Both the position numbers and the translations under genes were made by a program. Below the pieces are notes generated by a model. That model was given only the letters and a program-made list of their open reading frames with translations. It did no database searches and was not told the origin of the DNA. This document shows positions 5,566 to 8,199 of a stretch of DNA of 8,199 bases, in pieces. How positions within the stretch are numbered: position 1 is the stretch's first letter; each line of letters begins with the position of its first letter. Origin of the DNA: JBBQSN01 sp038213835 (lineage in GTDB: Bacteria > Actinomycetota > Actinomycetes > Actinomycetales > CAWJMD01). The DNA is taken from the NCBI GenBank assembly GCA_038213835.1, contig JBBQSN010000150.1:1-8199 (forward strand), read 5' to 3'.

Positions 5566-6195
5566 ATGAAGCTCTACGCCGACCGCCCCCTCCGGCTCGC
5601 CAACCAGGTGCTCGGCGACCTCCTCGTGCTGATCGTGGTCTGGTTCGCCGTCCGCCTCGGTCGAGGGACGTACGGCAGGGTGGCCGAGCTGGCCGGGCCC
5701 GGCCGGGCGGCCGAGGACTCGGCGCGCAACATCGGCGGGAAGCTGCGCGGGGCGGCCGAGTCCGTGGCGGACACCCCGCTGGTGGGCGGAACACTGGCCC
5801 AGCCGTTCCGGGACCTGGCGGCCACCAGCCGGAGCCTGGCCGACACGGCCCAGAGCTACCAGGACGCCGTCGAGCAGGTCGCGACGCTGGCCGGCGTGCT
5901 GGTCGCCGCGGTCCCGATCCTGCTGATCCTGATCGTCTGGCTGCCCCGGCGGGTCGGCTGGGTGGTGGAGGCGACCGCAGCATCGCGGCTGATGTCCAGC
6001 CACGCCTCCGCCGATCTGCTCGCCGTACGAGCGCTGGCCCGGCAGCCGCTGCGCCGCCTCTCCCGCCTGAGCCCGGAAGTGGTGACCGGCTGGAAGGCCG
6101 GCGACCCCGCAGCGACCCGGGAGCTGGCCGCGCTGGAGCTCGACGAGCTCGGCCTGCGCCATGCCGAGGCGCCGGCGACCTCGGTCACCGGCTGA
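5566..6195 (+). CDS. Two-helix membrane protein of unknown function (209 aa)
   Basis: I do not recognise the family. The ATG at 5566 is preceded by GGGAAGG with an 8-nt spacer, so an in-frame extension back to 5473 is unlikely. The first hydrophobic helix spans about 16-31 (LGDLLVLIVVWFAVRL) and the second about 107-126 (TLAGVLVAAVPILLILIVWL). Between them lies a roughly 75-residue polar, Ala/Asp/Glu-rich helical segment with regular heptad-like spacing (ARNIGGKLRGAAESVADTPLVGG, then RDLAATSRSLADTAQSYQDAVEQVATL). This could form a coiled coil or amphipathic helices. After the second helix, a basic stretch (PRRVG) and a 75-residue soluble tail follow (SHASADLLAVRALARQPL, then AATRELAALELDELGL). 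By the positive-inside rule both ends are probably cytosolic with the central segment outside, but this is not certain. There is no signal-peptidase site or catalytic motif. The gene diverges from ald and converges on the Nudix gene. Confidence 0.85.
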   Translation: MKLYADRPLRLANQVLGDLLVLIVVWFAVRLGRGTYGRVAELAGPGRAAEDSARNIGGKLRGAAESVADTPLVGGTLAQPFRDLAATSRSLADTAQSYQDAVEQVATLAGVLVAAVPILLILIVWLPRRVGWVVEATAASRLMSSHASADLLAVRALARQPLRRLSRLSPEVVTGWKAGDPAATRELAALELDELGLRHAEAPATSVTG

Positions 6196-6202
6196 TCCGG
6201 GA

Positions 6203-6218
6203 GCCCCGAGCCCGGGGC
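6203..6218. terminator. Hairpin just after the membrane-protein gene
   Basis: GCCCCG (6203-6208), a 4-nt loop and CGGGGC (6213-6218) form a perfect 6-bp GC stem 7 bp after the stop at 6195. No T-run follows, as is common in high-GC actinobacteria. Its place between convergent stops supports a terminator role. Confidence 0.5.
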
Positions 6219-6229
6219 AACGCCGTCCG

Positions 6230-6248
6230 GCTCACCGGCCGGGTGAGC
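6230..6248. terminator. Hairpin spanning the Nudix stop codon
   Basis: GCTCACC (6230-6236), a 5-nt loop and GGTGAGC (6242-6248) form a perfect 7-bp stem. It covers the Nudix stop codon at 6234-6232 and lies 11 bp from the preceding hairpin. Together they look like a two-stem bidirectional terminator between the convergent genes. Confidence 0.5.
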
Positions 6249-6870
6249 GCTGCGGCCACGGCGCGTCGGCGGGGCGCAGGGTCGACCAGCCGGCGTCCCG
6301 GGCCGCGGCGGCCGCGAGGATCCCGGCGACGGCCGTCGGGTTGTGCAGCTTGCCCGCCAGCACCAGGTCGCGGGCGTCGGCCAGCGGGACCCACGCCGGT
6401 CGCATCGCCCGCTCCTCGCCATCCCGGTCGTGCCGCTCGTCCTCGGGGACCTCGTGCAGGTCCTGGGCGAGGTAGCAGCGGAAGGCCTCGGTAGACCCGC
6501 CGGGCGAGTTGTAGAAGTCGACGAGCACGTGCCAGGTGTCCGCGCGCAGGTCGGCCTCCTCGGCCAGCTCACGTCGGGCGGTGACCAGCGGGTCCTCCCC
6601 CGCCACGTCGAGCAGCCCGGCCGGCGGCTCCCAGAGGTAGGACCGCACTGGGTGGCGGTACTGGCGGACCAGCAGCACCCGCTCCTCCTCGTCGAGGGCC
6701 ACGATGCCGACCGCACCGGTGTGCACCAGCACCTCGCGGGTCACCGTCTGGCCGTCGCCGAGCTCGACGGTGTCCCGCCGCACGTCCCACACCAGGCCGT
6801 CGTGGACCCGTTCGGAGGAGGTGACGGTCAGGTCGCCCGGCTCGTCGGCGACGGCGGCCGAGCCGCTCAC
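6232..6870 (-). CDS. Nudix hydrolase, ADP-ribose pyrophosphatase-like
   Basis: This is a housekeeping Nudix enzyme of 212 residues that probably cleaves ADP-ribose (and perhaps other ADP-sugars) to AMP plus sugar phosphate, using Mg. The N-terminal domain (residues 14-50, VTSSERVHDGLVWDVRRDTVEL) is the dimerisation strand region seen in ADP-ribose pyrophosphatases. VRQYRHPVRSYLWEPPAGLLDVAGEDP (68-94) leads into the Nudix box with metal ligands in RRELAEEADL (99-108). The box is near-canonical (E92, R100, E101, E104, E105), but the usual Gly after EEx is Asp107. VDFYNSPGGSTE after it is typical of the ADP-ribose subgroup. The GTG at 6870 overlaps the pyrG stop in a GTGA, which implies translational coupling. 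The pyrG-Nudix pairing is conserved in actinobacteria (in M. tuberculosis they are adjacent). Substrate is inferred from subgroup motifs. Confidence 0.92.
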   Translation of the reverse strand: MSGSAAVADEPGDLTVTSSERVHDGLVWDVRRDTVELGDGQTVTREVLVHTGAVGIVALDEEERVLLVRQYRHPVRSYLWEPPAGLLDVAGEDPLVTARRELAEEADLRADTWHVLVDFYNSPGGSTEAFRCYLAQDLHEVPEDERHDRDGEERAMRPAWVPLADARDLVLAGKLHNPTAVAGILAAAAARDAGWSTLRPADAPWPQRSPGR

Positions 6871-8199
6871 AACCGGGGTGCGGCAGTGGTGAGCGTTGCG
6901 CCGGCGGTCGCCGGGTCGGCCACGTCGACGTCGACGTCGTGCACCGCGATCCCCTTGACCGCAAGCGCTGCGGCGACGAGCCCGGCGAAGAGCGGATGGG
7001 CCCGGGCCGGCCGTGACCGGAACTCCGGGTGCGCCTGGGTACCGACGAAGTACGGGTGCACCTCGCGGGGCAGCTCGATGAACTCCACCAGCCGGCTGTC
7101 CGGTGACGTGCCGGAGAAGACCAGTCCTGCCTCGGCGAGCCGATCGCGGTAGGTGTTGTTCACCTCGTAGCGGTGCCGGTGGCGCTCCTCGACCGTGGTC
7201 GCGCCGTAGGCCGTTGCGACGAGGGATCCCTCCTCGAGCACAGCCGGGTAGAGGCCGAGGCGCATCGTGCCGCCCATGTCCCGGTCGCCGGCGATGACGT
7301 CGTGCTGGTCGGCCATCGTGGAGATGACCGCGTGCGGGGTCAACTCGTCGAACTCGGTGGACCCGGCTTGGTCCAGCCCCGCGACGTGGCGGGCGTACTC
7401 GATGACCATGCACTGCAGTCCCAGGCACAGTCCCAGCGTGGGCACCTTGTTCTCCCGGGCCCAGCGCACCGCGCCCAGCTTGCCTTCGATGCCACGGACG
7501 CCGAACCCGCCGGGGATGCACACGGCGTCGACACCGGCGAGCTCGCGCTCGGCGCCCTCGGCGCTCGCGCAGTCGTCGGAGGTGACCCAGCGGAGGGAAA
7601 CCTTGCAGTCATTGGCGAATCCGCCGGCGCGCAACGCCTCGGACACCGAGAGGTAGGCGTCGGGTAGATCGACGTACTTCCCGACCAGCCCCACCGTCAC
7701 CTGGTGCGCGGGGTGGTGCACGCGACGCAGTAGTTCGTCCCACCCCGACCACTCCACGTCGCGGAACGCGAGGTCGAGCCGGCGCACGACGTAGGCGTCC
7801 AGACCCTCGGCGTGCAGCACCTTGGGGATGTCGTAGATGGACGGCGCGTCCTTCGCGGCCACCACGGCCTCGAGGTCGACGTCGCACATCAGCGAGATCT
7901 TCCGCTTGACCTTGGGCGGGATCTCACGGTCCGAACGGCAGACGATGGCATCGGGCTGGATGCCGATCGAGCGCAGCGCGGCCACCGAGTGCTGGGTCGG
8001 CTTGGTCTTCAGCTCACCCGATGGCCCGATGTAGGGCACCAGGGAGATGTGCAGGAAGAACACGTTGTCGCGGCCGACGTCGTGGCGCACCTGCCGGGCG
8101 GCCTCCAGGAAGGGCAGCGACTCGATGTCGCCGACGGTGCCGCCGATCTCGGTGATGACGACGTCGACGTCGTCGGAGGCCATCGCGCGGATCCGCGCC
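6867..8199 (-). CDS. pyrG: CTP synthase, partial: N-terminus beyond the right edge
   Basis: This enzyme makes CTP from UTP, ATP and glutamine, the last step of pyrimidine nucleotide synthesis. About 443 codons are visible. The family is about 540-580 residues, so roughly 100-140 N-terminal residues, including the ATP P-loop, are outside. The frame is open to the edge, and the ATG at 8183 (AM-ASDDVDVV) is internal, not the start. Visible landmarks are the synthetase motif ITEIGGTVGDIESLPFLEA, then LKTKPTQHSV, the domain end near DIPKVLHAEGLD, and the class I glutamine amidotransferase domain from about GLVGKYVDLPDAYLSV. In the latter, the nucleophilic Cys is in LGLCLGLQ (codon 7427-7425) and the His and Glu of the triad are in AHPEF (codons 7031-7029 and 7025-7023). 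The oxyanion-hole loop GGFGVRG is intact. The C-terminus ends in an unconserved tail that overlaps the Nudix gene by 4 bp. Confidence 0.97.
   Translation of the reverse strand, partial: ARIRAMASDDVDVVITEIGGTVGDIESLPFLEAARQVRHDVGRDNVFFLHISLVPYIGPSGELKTKPTQHSVAALRSIGIQPDAIVCRSDREIPPKVKRKISLMCDVDLEAVVAAKDAPSIYDIPKVLHAEGLDAYVVRRLDLAFRDVEWSGWDELLRRVHHPAHQVTVGLVGKYVDLPDAYLSVSEALRAGGFANDCKVSLRWVTSDDCASAEGAERELAGVDAVCIPGGFGVRGIEGKLGAVRWARENKVPTLGLCLGLQCMVIEYARHVAGLDQAGSTEFDELTPHAVISTMADQHDVIAGDRDMGGTMRLGLYPAVLEEGSLVATAYGATTVEERHRHRYEVNNTYRDRLAEAGLVFSGTSPDSRLVEFIELPREVHPYFVGTQAHPEFRSRPARAHPLFAGLVAAALAVKGIAVHDVDVDVADPATAGATLTTAAPRL

Noticed and set aside
4382..5569. Plus-strand open frame of 395 codons opposite ald
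   Set aside because: It is antisense to a full-length alanine dehydrogenase with all catalytic residues, and its His/Gln/Arg/Gly-rich composition is that of a shadow frame.
6871..7521. Upstream extension of the Nudix frame across the end of pyrG
   Set aside because: The added residues are an Arg/Gly/Pro-rich shadow of pyrG. The GTG at 6870 overlapping the pyrG stop gives the normal family length.

Overview
The window is GC-rich with actinobacterial codon use, GTG starts and tightly packed genes. Gene content and order (pyrG, Nudix hydrolase, ald, xerD, a ParA-like ATPase, a small protein, scpA) match a chromosomal neighbourhood conserved across Actinomycetota. I recall the Mycobacterium tuberculosis order pyrG, Nudix, xerD, further genes, ParA-like, scpA, scpB, and Streptomyces has a similar block that includes ald. 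The exact genus cannot be read from the sequence. A Nocardioides-like or other Propionibacteriales member is a reasonable guess, not a demonstrated fact. I see no tRNA, rRNA, CRISPR array or insertion sequence.

Layout, reading down the minus strand from the right edge. pyrG (5' end outside the window) overlaps a Nudix ADP-ribose pyrophosphatase-like gene by 4 bp. A plus-strand gene for a two-helix membrane protein of unknown function (5566-6195) converges on the Nudix gene, with two hairpins between the stops. It diverges from ald (alanine dehydrogenase), and the gap holds a 28-bp imperfect dyad. ald is followed after 14 bp by xerD. Then comes a repeat-filled 230-bp gap (3172-3401) that faces a plus-strand gene for a secreted GH25-like protein (2281-3171). 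This gene diverges from a minus-strand operon of ParA-like ATPase, a small protein with a ribbon-helix-helix-like C-terminal half, and scpA, which runs off the left edge.

Functionally, three genes concern chromosome maintenance: XerD (dimer resolution), ScpA (the kleisin subunit of SMC condensin) and an orphan ParA-type ATPase. The small protein between parA and scpA is the most interesting element. It has a perfect Shine-Dalgarno inside parA, is translationally packed with both neighbours, and looks like a DNA-binding partner for a ParA with no ParB beside it. The other genes are metabolic: CTP synthesis, nucleotide-sugar hydrolysis, and alanine/pyruvate interconversion. The two plus-strand genes appear to be lineage-specific insertions into the conserved minus-strand block. 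They are bounded by the only substantial noncoding DNA in the window, which contains inverted and tandem repeats and two candidate operators.
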